Assembly (NCBI GenBank): GCA_008802785.1
Contig: VUYT01000015.1
Location: 248,001 to 312,000, forward strand
From: Symmetrospora coprosmae
Lineage: Eukaryota; Basidiomycota; Cystobasidiomycetes; Symmetrosporaceae
DNA length: 64,000 nt
Direction: 5' to 3'
The translations under genes and the position numbers were made by a program. This document shows, piece after piece, positions 22,075 to 33,171 of the stretch (positions are counted from its first letter, which is position 1; the number at the start of each line of letters is the position of its first letter). The notes under the pieces are model-generated. The model searched no databases. It had not been told where the DNA came from and saw only the letters and a program-made list of their open reading frames with translations.

Positions 22075-25000
22075 ATGAATCCGCAATGGAGTAATCAGCA
22101 CCAACAGCAGCAGCAGCAACAGCGCCTGACCCCGCAGCAGACGGGATGGCAGCAGCCCATGATGACGGGGTACGGCGGCCAGATGCAGCAGCCCCAGATG
22201 ACGGGGATGCCCCCACCAATGCCACAGATCCAGCACCCCATGCAGACGGGCTATGCTCCTGGCATGGGGATGGGTGGGATGGGCCAGCAGCTCAACCCGA
22301 ATGCGCGCTTCGGACAGCCACCTCTCATGCCCGCGATGATGCAGCCTCAGGCGACCGGCTACCCCGGTCAGCAGCAGCAGCAGCAGCATGGGTCGCAGAT
22401 GCTCGGAAGCTTCTCTGCCGTCCCATCTACCTTTCTCAATACCTTCATGCCCTCGAACCCGAACGCCAACTGGTCCGGCAGCGCCGCCAACGTTCCCCAG
22501 CAGCAGCACGCCCCCGCCCCGCTACCTCAGTACTTCCAGCAGCACAACCAGCAGGCAATGGGCCAGAGCGCCGTGCAGGTCCAGTGGGCTCTCACGGCAG
22601 ATGAGAGGCGCAAGTACGATCAGATCTTCCGCGCCTGGGACAACTCGTCCGGCTACATTACCGGGAACAGGGCCCTGGAGGTCTTCAAGGAGAGCGGGCT
22701 TGAGCGGGACGATCTCATGAAAGTTTGGTGCGTTATTTGAGTCTGTACGACGTCCTGCATGATTCGGGCGTCTTGGACGAGATTCCTCCGCTGACGCGCG
22801 CGGCTTGTACGGCTGCCCCGCACTCCGCAGGGCTCTCGCCGACCGAGAGAACAGGGGCAAGCTGAACCTCGCAGAGTTTCACGTCGCGATGGGGCTCATC
22901 TACAGGCGTGAGCGCCCGTGCACAATGGTACTCGTCTTCTGAAGACTGACCAGGTCTGGCTACCCCACTCACAGGCCTAAGCGGCAACCCCATCCCGGAC
23001 GTTCTTCCCGCGGAACTCGTCCCTCCATCATCGCGCGACCTCGACCACTCTGTCGACTTCCTCAAAGATCTACTCCGCAACGACACAAATGCCCGCAGCA
23101 CGAACCTAGACCCCACGCAGGAATTCCCTCGTGGAGGCTCGCCGGCCGGGACCAACAAGTACGCCAAGGTCCGGTCGTTCAACGCGAGCGCTTCGCCCGA
23201 CCCAGCCAGTGGCGCTGGCAGGAAAGACGCCACCTCTTACAAGCACAATGACAGCGACGTCAAAACGTACAAGTCCAGCAGTCGCCACCTTGACCGGCGG
23301 AACGTCCGCTTCTCCGGCGAAGACGAGAATGACGAGCTCGCGAGCATGAAGCGGGATCTACAGAGCACGCAGGCTATGCTCGATAAGGCCGGCGAGGAGG
23401 AGGAGGACGACATGGACCTCAAAGCCGAGCTCGATGATCTGAAATACAGGATCCGGCGCGTCAAGGATGATATCGAGTATAACAAGTCTGGCAGGCGCAC
23501 GGAGGCCAAAGACCAAGAGAAGCGCCGACTCGAGAGGGACCTCCTGTTCCTCATGCACGAGAAGCTGCCTGAGCTCGAGGAGAAGATGAAGAATCGAGAG
23601 AGGACGAAGCGGTCAGAGGACAGGGCAGCCGCCAGGAAGCGCGATGCTCGGAACAATAGTTCTCGCCCTACCGGCAGGGACAGGCAGGATGATAGCGACA
23701 ACGTCGATGATAAGGATGGAGGCGCAGAGGTGAAGGAGAGGGGCTACCTCCGCGGGTCGTTCGGCGGCGACAGCGGCAGCAAGAAGGGGTCACAGAAGGG
23801 ACGTGCTCGCTTCGCAGAAGACTCTGATGATGAGCCTGACTCGCCGGCTGCGTCAGCTCCTAGTTCGAAAGGCAGATCAGCCGACAGTGCCGCGCCACCA
23901 CCGCCCGCTGCGCCTCCTGCTGCTGCCAAGGCCACTCACCCTGCGCCTGCCCCACCTGTACCGGCCCCAGTGGCCGCGAAAAAACCACAGACGGCCGAAG
24001 AGCGACAAGCCTTTATTCGAGCAGAGGCTCAGCGCCGTGTTCAGGAGCGCATGCGTGTCCTCACTGGCCAGTCACCGAGCTCGTCCCCGCCCCCACAGGC
24101 GGTGGCCCAGACCACGGGAAGCAGTGTCGATAGCTCGGTACAAGAGCGCCTCGAACAGGATAAGCGCGAAGCGGCTGAACGGGCCAAGAACGAGGATGCA
24201 GCTGTGCAGGAGCGCGAGCGGCTGCGCCAACTTCGGCTCGAGGAGGAACGACTGGGCTCCGTCAAGAAGGAAGAGAAGCTTCTGGCTGATCAGAACAAGG
24301 CGTTGCAGAAAGTCGGCAACGAGATCACCGCGGCCGAGGTGCACAATGCATCTGGCGACAGGGAGGCTTCCAACGCTGCACGGGATGAGCTCGACAGCGA
24401 AGAGAGGGCCATGCGCGAGCGCGAGGAGGTGCTGAAGGCTGAGAAGCGCAAGCGAGAAGAGAGAATGAAGCAGCTTGAGGCCGAGCTGGAGGAGTCAAAG
24501 AGGCTTGAGGAGGAGTTTGAGCGCAAGAAGAACATGTTTGCTGGCGCGACCAAGGGCAAGGGTGCTCCGCCGCCGCCTCCTGCCTCGCGTAGCGGCAAGG
24601 CAGCGCCCAAGCCGCCTCCCAGCAGGGCTGCTCCGCTCGCCACAAACAAGGCTGCCTCGTCGGCTGCGCCAACCGCAGCTCCAGCAATCAGCCCACCTGC
24701 ACCAGCTGCTCCCTCGCCTCCCTCTGCGCCCACGCCGCCGCCCGCACCAGCTGCTGCACCAGTGGCAGCATCTCCATCCCCTCAGCCAGTCAAAGGCAGC
24801 AACAACCCTTTCCACCGCCTCGGCACAGGTCAGGCAGGTGCCGCAGCTGCAGCCAGTCCGGTACCTTCGCCCGCTGCGGCCGCTGGCGCTCCAAAAGGGG
24901 CTAACAATCCCTTCTTCCGTCCTCCTACCGGGGCTATCGCCTCTCCACCGCCTCCCGTGGTCAAGCCGACTCCAATTCGACCCAAGCGCAGCAACACCGA

Positions 25001-28000
25001 GGATGACTGGGGAGATGCAGCCAACAAGGATAGCGATTCCGATAGCAGCGATGACGAGGGCGGTGCCAACGTCAAGCAGACTAGAGCGAATCTCGCTGGC
25101 ATGCTCTTTGGCGGTGTATCTGGCTCGACTCCTTCCAACAGCCGGCCTGGCTCTGCTCGACCGGAATCGCCAGCAGTCGGCGGCGCTGGGGGGCCTGCAC
25201 CGCCCCCTGGGCCGCCCAAAGCGCCCGCAGGACCCTTGCCGAAGCTGTGAGTCTCATGCATCGCCCGAACAGCATGTCATCTTGTACAGCTCTAGTTGAC
25301 CTACCACGTCATCTTCGCTTTTGCAGGGGTGCGCAAGCCGGATCACCACCGCCCCGCTCTGCTCTCCTTGGCGCCATACAAGGCGGAGCTAGACTGCGCA
25401 AGACTGCCACAGTCGACAAGAGCATCGTCAAGGGCGCCGGCGCTGTCATTGGCGACGCATCCGCTCCCGTCCAGACTTTTGTGCCGCCTCCACGCTCGCC
25501 TTCTCCTCCGCCTACAGCGCCCGCGCCGCCAGTCCTTCAAATCCAGTCGCCTGAGAAGAGTAGCTCGAATGCTGCCAATAATAGGCAGAGTGTCGACTGG
25601 TATGGAGGTCTCGCTGCCGATACATACCCCAGCCCGACCCTACCGCAGGCCAGTACCTTGGCGCCGATGCGAGAGGAGAGCGAGGAGGACAGCAGTGACG
25701 ATGAGACGGCAGTCATGCAGAAGCAGAATGGCACTAGCTCGGATGCTGCCAGGGCTGAAGAGGGGCCAGAAGCCGACTTCGACTTCTCTGCCTGTGAGTC
25801 CGCTTGTCAACCTAAATTCCTACTGGGAAGGTTTATGCTGACTTGGCCACCACACCCAGCCACGCGTGTCCGCTCTCTGTACCCATATGAGGCCCAGAGG
25901 GAGCAAGATGCCGGCTTCGCTGAAAACTTGCTCATTATCGCCCATCCGGCCAAGGACAAAACGAGCGATTGGCTGTACGGCATGGTCGTTGCCACCGGCT
26001 CGAAGGGATGGCTGCCCAAGACATACGTCGAGGAGCTCCGTGAGTCTCCCCTTCAGCCTATGGCAGTTACAATCGTCCCTGCACACAGCTGATATTTGCC
26101 CTCGTGCATCCAGCCTTCAACACTCCCGCCAAGGTGCTTTACGACTATCAGGCACAGAGCGAGGACGAGATCTCGATTACGGAAGGGACCGCGCTCATTG
26201 TTGGCGACAAGGTCGATTCGGACTGGGCCAGAGCAGTCCTGGACGGCAAGGTTGGACTCGTGCCGCTGGCCTACCTCGAAGAGGAAGGCAGCTCCAGTGC
26301 CCGTCAGTGAAGGCTCGTTCAACCTTTGCCGTCCAGGCTCGCATCAGTGTAAGCTGAGATCCCATCGCTTGATCCTCCTTTCTCTGCCAATGTTCTCGCT
26401 CGCTGTGTTCTTGCGGCAATATATACGATCCCATGACGTCTCCACCTTTCGGGATGCACCTAACGTCTCGCTGGTGCTCCCCGTTATACATGCGATCACT
26501 CTCACGCTGTCTGTCGCCCTCGACTCGGCCGATAAACGGATGAACGGGTGACACGCACAGGTCCGGAGCGGAGTACGGCAAACGCGAGTCTGACGAGCCC
26601 TGAGCCGATCCCGCCTCGTGAGGAGATGAGACATGGGCAAGCTGCCCCTGACGAGGATGCCTTCACCCGGACTGGGCAGACCAGCGCTGCGTCTGCGCCC
26701 GACAAAGGTGACGAATCTTCGGACGACTCGGATGACTCTTCTTCGGATGAGGCAGGTGAAGCAGAACTCGACAAAGACGATTCGCCAGCCAAACGAGAGG
26801 CGGAGCGCGTGCGCGTACTAGCTGCAGCTGGTCTGGTCGTTCAGCAAGCGCCGCCACCTAACGCTCCTCGCCGCCGCCCGCCACCACCCCGACCGCGCCC
26901 CGTATCGACCATCTCCAATGCGAGCCAAAGGAACGACAGCGCTGCACCCACACTTATACCTTCGCCCGCACTCTCCTTCGCCACAGCCGACGAGGAACTG
27001 ACCCCTACCGACCGCCTTCTAGCGCAGTATCGCAAGGACTACAACCTGCCAGATCTGCCGGCGGAAGCTGCTACCGATCCGGTCCAGCCCGATGACGCGT
27101 ACGCCAAGTTCGAGAAGATGCAGCGGGAAGCTCCATCCCATGCCGTCGCAGACACGGCACCCGCATCTAGCAGTCCTGTCATCGATACTGGCGCAACCTC
27201 GGCGAGTGGCCTGACCGGCTCGCCATCTGCGCCGGGGTCGCGTCCCGTGTCCCAGGTGTCACCGCCGCCAACCGCTGCAAGCACCGCATCGACCTTTCTC
27301 AGCTCGCTCTTCAGCAGCACAAATGGCCGCTCGGCATCGCCCGCTCAATCTGCGCGGCCGAGTATCGGCATCCCGCAGATCACGCGCATCGGTACCCCTA
27401 CGCCGTCCGCAGATGCAACCTCAAGTCCTCCGGTGCCAACCATGGACGGCAGTAGCTCGCTCGGCAAAACGTGGTCCAGTCTTGTCGATCCCAGTGCATT
27501 GGCTACTATGCCGGAGCCAGAGCGGAAGCGACAGGAAGCCATCTTCGAGCTCATCAAGTCCGAGAGCACTTACCTCACTGCACTCCAGCGGATTGTCCAG
27601 GAGTTCTTTGCCCGCCTCCAGCCTCTGCTCGATGACGCCGCGTCCCAGGTCATCTTCGCCAACATCGAGAACATCTTGATGTGGAGCGTGACATTCCTGT
27701 CAGACCTTGAGGACAGACAGCGTCAGTGCAGGCTCTACATCGACAGAGTCGGCGATATCGTGTACAAACACGCACCAGGCTTGAGCATCTATAAGCCATA
27801 CTGTCTGAATCAGGTGAGCTTATGAGGTTGATCTCAGTCTAACCGCGACATCCTCATCAACCGTGCTCCTTCCCACCTAGACGAATGCGTCGCGTATGCT
27901 CGCCGGCTTGCGCAATCAAGACTCGGCTGTGAAAGAGGTTCTGAATGTGAGCAGTCATCCGAATCATACGTGTGCAAGGCTTACAGGGTCTATGTCTAAT

Positions 28001-28857
28001 GCTTCATTCCTTACAGACTCGAGTGAATGGTCTTGGTCTGGAACACTTCCTACTGGAGCCTATGCAGGTACGCTCTGGCCGCCTATCTCACCGTGACATC
28101 TCAGCGGAAACCATGCCAAGGCTGACAAGGTCCTTCCTTTTTGGCACATGACAGCGCCTGGCACGCTACCCTCTGCTTTTGCAGCAGGTCCTCAAATACA
28201 CCTCGGCCGAAGATGCCGATTTTGCAGACCTGCAAGGGGCTCTTCAGCTATCTCAGGGAGTGCTAAACGAGACGAACGAAGGGCTGCGTGCGCAAGAGGA
28301 CGAGGAGAAGCTAGGCTTCCTCTCTGACAACCTGATCTTCCCAGACGACCAGTCTATACGGCTCGACCTGACTGCGCCAACGCGGCTCCTTGGCCCGCGT
28401 CGCCTGCTGAAGGAGGGCATGCTCGTCAAGGGCTACGGACACAAGCGCCAAAGCAAGCGCAAGGAGCTTCAGACTTATCTGTTTAATGATTTCGTCCTCT
28501 TTACGACGGCGAGCGTCGGACACGGGCTCAAGGACCGCCTCGCTGTTGCGGGACAGCAGCGCGATGCTTCGCAGCACCCGGACAGCATCATGGTCTACCG
28601 AGCGGTGCGTACATTCTGCTTGAGTGGAGAGCGAGAGAAGCGCAACAAGCTGACTTGCCGCACCATTGCAGCCCATGCCGCTGGAAGAGCTGTCAGTCCG
28701 GCCTGCCCCTCGCGAGGAGAATGTGCTCGTCATCTCGCACAGAGGCGAAGACTACAAGCTGCAGACGGGTAGCGCGAAGCAGAAGCTTGACTGGGTGCAG
28801 CAGATAGAGAAGGCTCGACAGGCAGTTTTGCAGGTGAAGGAGCAGGGCAGGCGATAG
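22075..28857 (+). CDS. cin1: Intersectin/Pan1-like endocytic scaffold and RhoGEF (Cin1 type)
   Basis: Exons: 22075-22727, 22831-22907, 22975-25246, 25327-25793, 25860-26039, 26114-~26296/26306, ~26561-27813, 27881-27946, 28017-28067, 28155-28604, 28672-28857; about 1945 residues. In order: a Gln/Pro-rich N terminus with Pan1-like xTG repeats (PQQTGW, PQMTGM, PQATGY), one EH domain (WALTADERRKYDQIFRAWD to GLIYRRLSGNPIPD), two long coiled coils, a Pro/Ala-rich region, a WH2 motif (ALLGAIQGGARLRKT), two SH3 domains (about residues 1157-1216 and 1217-1275), a DH domain (about 1600-1790; ELIKSESTYLTALQ, LLEPMQRLARYPLLL) and a PH domain to the end. This links endocytic coat, actin nucleation and Cdc42/Rho activation, as for Cin1 of Cryptococcus. 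The junction across the 250-nt intron at about 26300-26560 is ambiguous. Confidence 0.88.
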
Positions 28858-29021
28858 TAGTAGACAACGACAAGAGAACCTCCTCGTCAGAATGGACACT
28901 AGATATAGAGACGGGTAGAGAGACGATGTATGTAGAAAAGGGGACGTCCTGCAAAGCGGGTTCGGGCCCAACAGGCACTGACTCTGGCTTGACTGCACTT
29001 GACTCGGGCGCTCCAGAACCA

Positions 29022-30174
29022 TCAAGCTGGCGAGGCGCTATCGCCATTGGGTAGCGACGACAAAGGGGCGCGTACAGCGTTGGCAGCTTTTGGCCGCTGT
29101 TGCGCAGTGAATCGATTGCCTTTGCCTCGCCCGAAGCGCATGCTCGGCGGTACGAGCGTAAGCTTCTGCATCGTCTTTTCCAGAGTGACATCCGACTTTT
29201 GCGTACGGGCTGTTGCATCGGAGCTGGCCACTGCTTCAGACTGTCTACTTTGGGGAGGGTGGTGGCAGTCTGGACCCTGCTTGTTGATCGCTTCTCGCTC
29301 CGAAAGCACAGCCTCGCCCTTGCCTGGGTCGAGAGGCGAAGTAGGTCTCGCAGTGGAAGCAGAAATTGCAGCTGTCGATTCTGAGTGCGCCTTGAGCTCT
29401 GCACTGGTCTCCTTTTCGCCCTTGTAGACTGGCCCGACCAAGCTGGCAGAGTCGCCAAACCTCGAGTAGAGCTGCTCCAGGCCGTGCATGGGCAGGGCAA
29501 AGAAGAACTGGCAACGTGATGCAGCGCGGTTAGTACATCAGAGTCTGCAGCTAGTCAGCAATAGGCGGGCCACAGCCAACCTCACCTCCTTGGGATACCT
29601 GTGGAAGTCGACCAGATGCAAGCGCCGCTTCTTTGGCGTGGAGAACTTCTTGTCGCAGGTCAAGGCAAAGCATTTGTACTGGCGGGCAATGTAAAGTGTA
29701 AGTAGGGCGCTTGGTCTCACAAGGATACTGTCCCGCTGCGAACAATCTCACCGTCTTCGAGCCGTTCTCCCGCTGCAGGGCGACAATGGGGTCATGGAAT
29801 TCGCGCAGGTGGAGATCAAGGAAGTGTTCGCTCGGAAAGATCTTGTTGCACCGAGGTGCCGAGCAGACGTGTGCGTGGTGCGTGCTGTAGTGCGACGTGA
29901 GGGCCTCCGAGGTGGCGAATGATTTCGGAGAGCTCGAACAGAGCGGGGGAAGGGTGCATGTGAAGGCGGACTGCTGGGAGGGGGCAGGAGAGGTAGATGG
30001 GTCGCAGGAGGTTCGTTGCACTTTTGCGTAGCTGCCGCTTTCGTGAGGTGCTGCGACCTGGCTGTGACGGTGCGCGTTGTGGTGTTGCTCGCTGCGACCC
30101 GCGCCGTTGTCGCTCTCAGCGTCACTGCTCTCATCCGAGGAGAGGCTCCGCTTGCGTGGGCGAGCCGAGGCCAT
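29022..30174 (-). CDS. ZNF511-like C2H2 zinc-finger protein
   Basis: Three exons, 30174-29752, 29678-29586 and 29507-29022, all phase 0, give 333 residues. A Ser/acid-rich N terminus precedes three zinc-binding units: FTCTLPPLC...SHYSTHH, HVCSAPRCNKIFPSEHFLDLH...FH, and YKCFALTCDKKFSTPKKRRLHLVDFH. The spacing, the FPS motif, the HDPI segment and the RYPKEFFF segment that follows the third finger fit the eukaryotic ZNF511 family. The C-terminal third is disordered and basic near its end (RFGRGKGNRF). ZNF511 proteins are nuclear and little studied; target DNA or RNA is unknown. The gene is divergent from the first MATE transporter, with a 244-bp gap. Confidence 0.85.
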
Positions 30175-30418
30175 TATTCAAGTACGAGGTCGAGGGTGTG
30201 TAGTACGTGCAGAGCAGGCAGATTCGAGGGAGGGAGGGAGGAGCGTGTGCACTACTTGTGCCTGATGGGTCCTCGATCGGGTCTCCTGTCGCCCCTGGCA
30301 GTCACATGCGCGTGCGTGCGACCATCCTGACGCTCTCCTCTCCGTCCCGTTGCTTCTCCTCGAGAAGCGCACGTACATACTAGTTGGAGGACTCTCCAGA
30401 CTACCAGAAGCCGCAGAA

Positions 30419-32747
30419 ATGTCGTCCGCCAACTCGTACCCACCGCAAGACTTGGAAGACGAGACCGATGCATTCATCCGCGAAAATGAGTCACCCTCGA
30501 CAAAAGAGCAGCTGCCTGGCTCCGAAGACAAGCCATACACGCATCATGCAGCGTCCTTGTCGAAGCTATCGCTGTCTGCTGCCGCTTCTGCCTCGTCATC
30601 GACCACCTACCGCGCAGAGACATGGGTCCTCGTCGGCTTCACGACCCCCCTGTTCCTCAACATGCTGATCCAACGATGGAGTACCGTGCTGGGACCCATC
30701 ACCGCAATGGGACAATATGGTCCAGTGCAGCTTGCTGGTGCCGCTCTCGGTGGGTCGGCTTGCCTCGTCCTGCAGCACCACCAACAGCACCACCAAAGCT
30801 GACATCAGGGTCCGCCAACCAGCCAATACCACCCTCAATATCCTCCTTTCGGCGCCTACGTACGGGATAACAAGCGCGCTTGACACATTGTGTGAGCTGC
30901 GTCCGCTCTGTGTGCGTCTGAGGCGGGCCGCCAGCGCTGACCCCACCTAATCTCAATCTGCAGCCACCCAAGCCCACGGAGGAGCCTTGCAGCTTCAGGA
31001 ACAGCAGCAGCGAGAACCGAACGCAGCAAGCGCGTCCTTTCGAGCAAACACTCGTCCACGCGATCTCAATCTCCTCTACTCGATGCGCGTCCTTCTGGTC
31101 CTAGCGGGCCTCATGGTCCTGATGCTTCCCCTTCTGGTTCACTCGGAACCCCTCTTCCTACTCCTTGCCGTCGAGGCCGAAGCGGCTGCTGTAGCTTCAA
31201 AATATATGCGTTTAGCAACGCTCGGCCTCCCGGGCTTTGTCGGTTACGAGGTGCTGCGCAAGTACTGCCAGGCTCAAGGCAAGATGCTCGGGCCAGCCAT
31301 TGCGAGCTTTGCAGCAGCGCCATTCTCGCACTTCTTCCTGCGCTCGCAGATGTTCGGCGTGTGAGGATACACTGCTTGGACAGATGCCCCGGCGGCCGTG
31401 CTGATCAATTTTGCCGTCACACAGAGACACTCCACCCTTGGCTCTTGCGCTGTATTTCAACGCAATGTTCATCGCCGAATGCATCTGGGCGTTCTACTAT
31501 CTTCCCGAAGGCACATTCACGACCCACCGCCCGCCTTTCAGCGTCGTCATGCAGGACCTCAAGATAGTCGTCAAGCTCGGAGCAGCAGGAACAGCATCAT
31601 CGTGCTCAGATTGGTGAGAACGGGCCTTCAGGGGATGCGGTAGGGATTATGCTGATGTGTGAGATGCGATCTCAGGTGGGCATGGGAGTTCTTGTCGTTC
31701 GCCTCTGCTTGGTTGGGCGACGCGGAACTCGCTGCCAACGGGGTCTTCCTCACTTCGTACGCGCATAAGCACAAGCTAGCTAATGACTAGGCGTGGCCAC
31801 TGGGGGGCTTACGCATAGACTCCCGCCTCCCGCCTCTTGATGGTCACAGAGCGCACTTCTTCTTCGCTCTGCCCGGAGCTCTCATGAACAGCTCGTCGAC
31901 CAGAGTAGGGTGAGCATGGAAGGCTTCGACTGGCTTTCATCTGTGGCACTGCTGACCCTGGATGCTTTAGGAACTATCTCGGGCGTAACGAGAGCCACAA
32001 CGCCAAAATCGCCGCGTACACCTCACTCTGGATGGGCGTCGCTGTGGCAGGGATCGGTGCTCTCGCCATGCATCTCAATAGCGCCAGGTGGACGAGTATC
32101 TACACAAGCGGTGAGGAGCACTTGCGGACGAAGCGGCCCTCGGCGATGAGGGATACTGAGAAGACTCCCGCCTGCAGATCCGGAGGTCACAGCCGTTGTC
32201 GAGCAGGCATTCGGCTTCTTCGCTTTCATCGTCTTCCTAGATGCCGTTCAGGGTGTGCTTGTGATCTGGTATCGACAGAGGCGGACTGCCACTGAAAGCC
32301 TTCGTCCCCTACAGGCGTGTATGGTGGCATCCTGCGAGGAGCTGGTCTGCCCGTGAGTCTTGTCAGGAGCTTGCCCAGCAGCGAGATTCATCTGACGCTT
32401 CCTGCATCCCGCAGATCGAGATCGCGCGTATCATGCTTGTCGGACACTATGCGCTTGGCCTCCCGCTCGCTACCCTCTTTGCCTTCTCCTCGCTCAACTG
32501 GGGCTTGCTTGGTCTCTGGTCGGGTGAGTCCTGGCTGAGCCTTTCTCTGCGGGAATATTTTGACTCATGTGGGCGAGCGTGCGCAACAGGCTTCGGAGTC
32601 GGACTCGTCTGCGTTTGCCTTCGCCTTACGTGGATCACGGTGAAGAACGACTGGGAGCTGGGGGCGCGCAAAGCCCAGGAGCACCTCAAGAGCGGCAGCG
32701 GCGAGCACAGGGTGGATGTGGCGATGGATGGCATGCAGCTGCCTTGA
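30419..32747 (+). CDS. MATE-family multidrug/toxin extrusion transporter, copy 1
   Basis: Eleven exons: 30419-30749, 30823-30891, 30964-31360, 31425-31613, 31676-31756, 31850-31909, 31971-32110, 32178-32252, 32315-32352, 32415-32523, 32590-32747; 548 residues. After a ~65-residue hydrophilic N terminus come twelve expected helices. Visible family signatures: SAPTYGITSALDTLSTQAHG in the first half (MATE LDTLxxQAxG), LPGFVGYEVLRKYCQAQ, DAELAANGVFLTS and LPGALMNSSSTRVGNYLG in the second half. MATE proteins use H+ or Na+ gradients to export organic cations or drugs at the plasma or vacuolar membrane (yeast Erc1). The substrate is unknown. Copy 2 follows directly and shares most exon boundaries. 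Confidence 0.88.
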
Positions 32748-33171
32748 CATCGGCAACGGACAGGGAGATGTCCGTAGACTGTGCATAGAGTCGGATCATC
32801 AGTGGGAGGGAGACGATGTAGCATAGAGCTTTTCGTGTCATTTTGGGGGGCCACAAGTTGCGGCTTCCTCGCCTTTCCGGACTTCGGCCCTCTTCGACAG
32901 CTCATATTCAACCATCCTTTGGCCAACCCGCAAGGATGCAATCGTCCGCCATCGGCGATCCGATGATGGCGCATCTGACGTGCATCTTGCAGACTCACGT
33001 ATCACATCGTCGCCACGGGCGGTCTGACAGGACTTTTACACCGGGCCCGCGCCGCCCGCGCCGTGTCCGACCATTTCGCATTGACGACCCTCCCGCGCAG
33101 TCAGAGCAACAGGAGAACCGTTCTAACCTCTCCTTCTTACTCTCTCTATCGACCGCCATCGCTCGCTTGGC
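32748..33171. other. Intergenic region between the two MATE genes
   Basis: About 420 bp with the 3' UTR of copy 1 and the promoter of copy 2. A pyrimidine-rich tract (about 33120-33165) sits just before the copy 2 start. Nothing else was recognised. Confidence 0.5.

Noticed and set aside
24475-25299. 274-codon alternative plus frame inside the intersectin-like gene
   Set aside because: It overlaps the Pro/Ala-rich coding region, which continues in frame with the EH and WH2 parts; the alternative frame is a GC-rich shadow.
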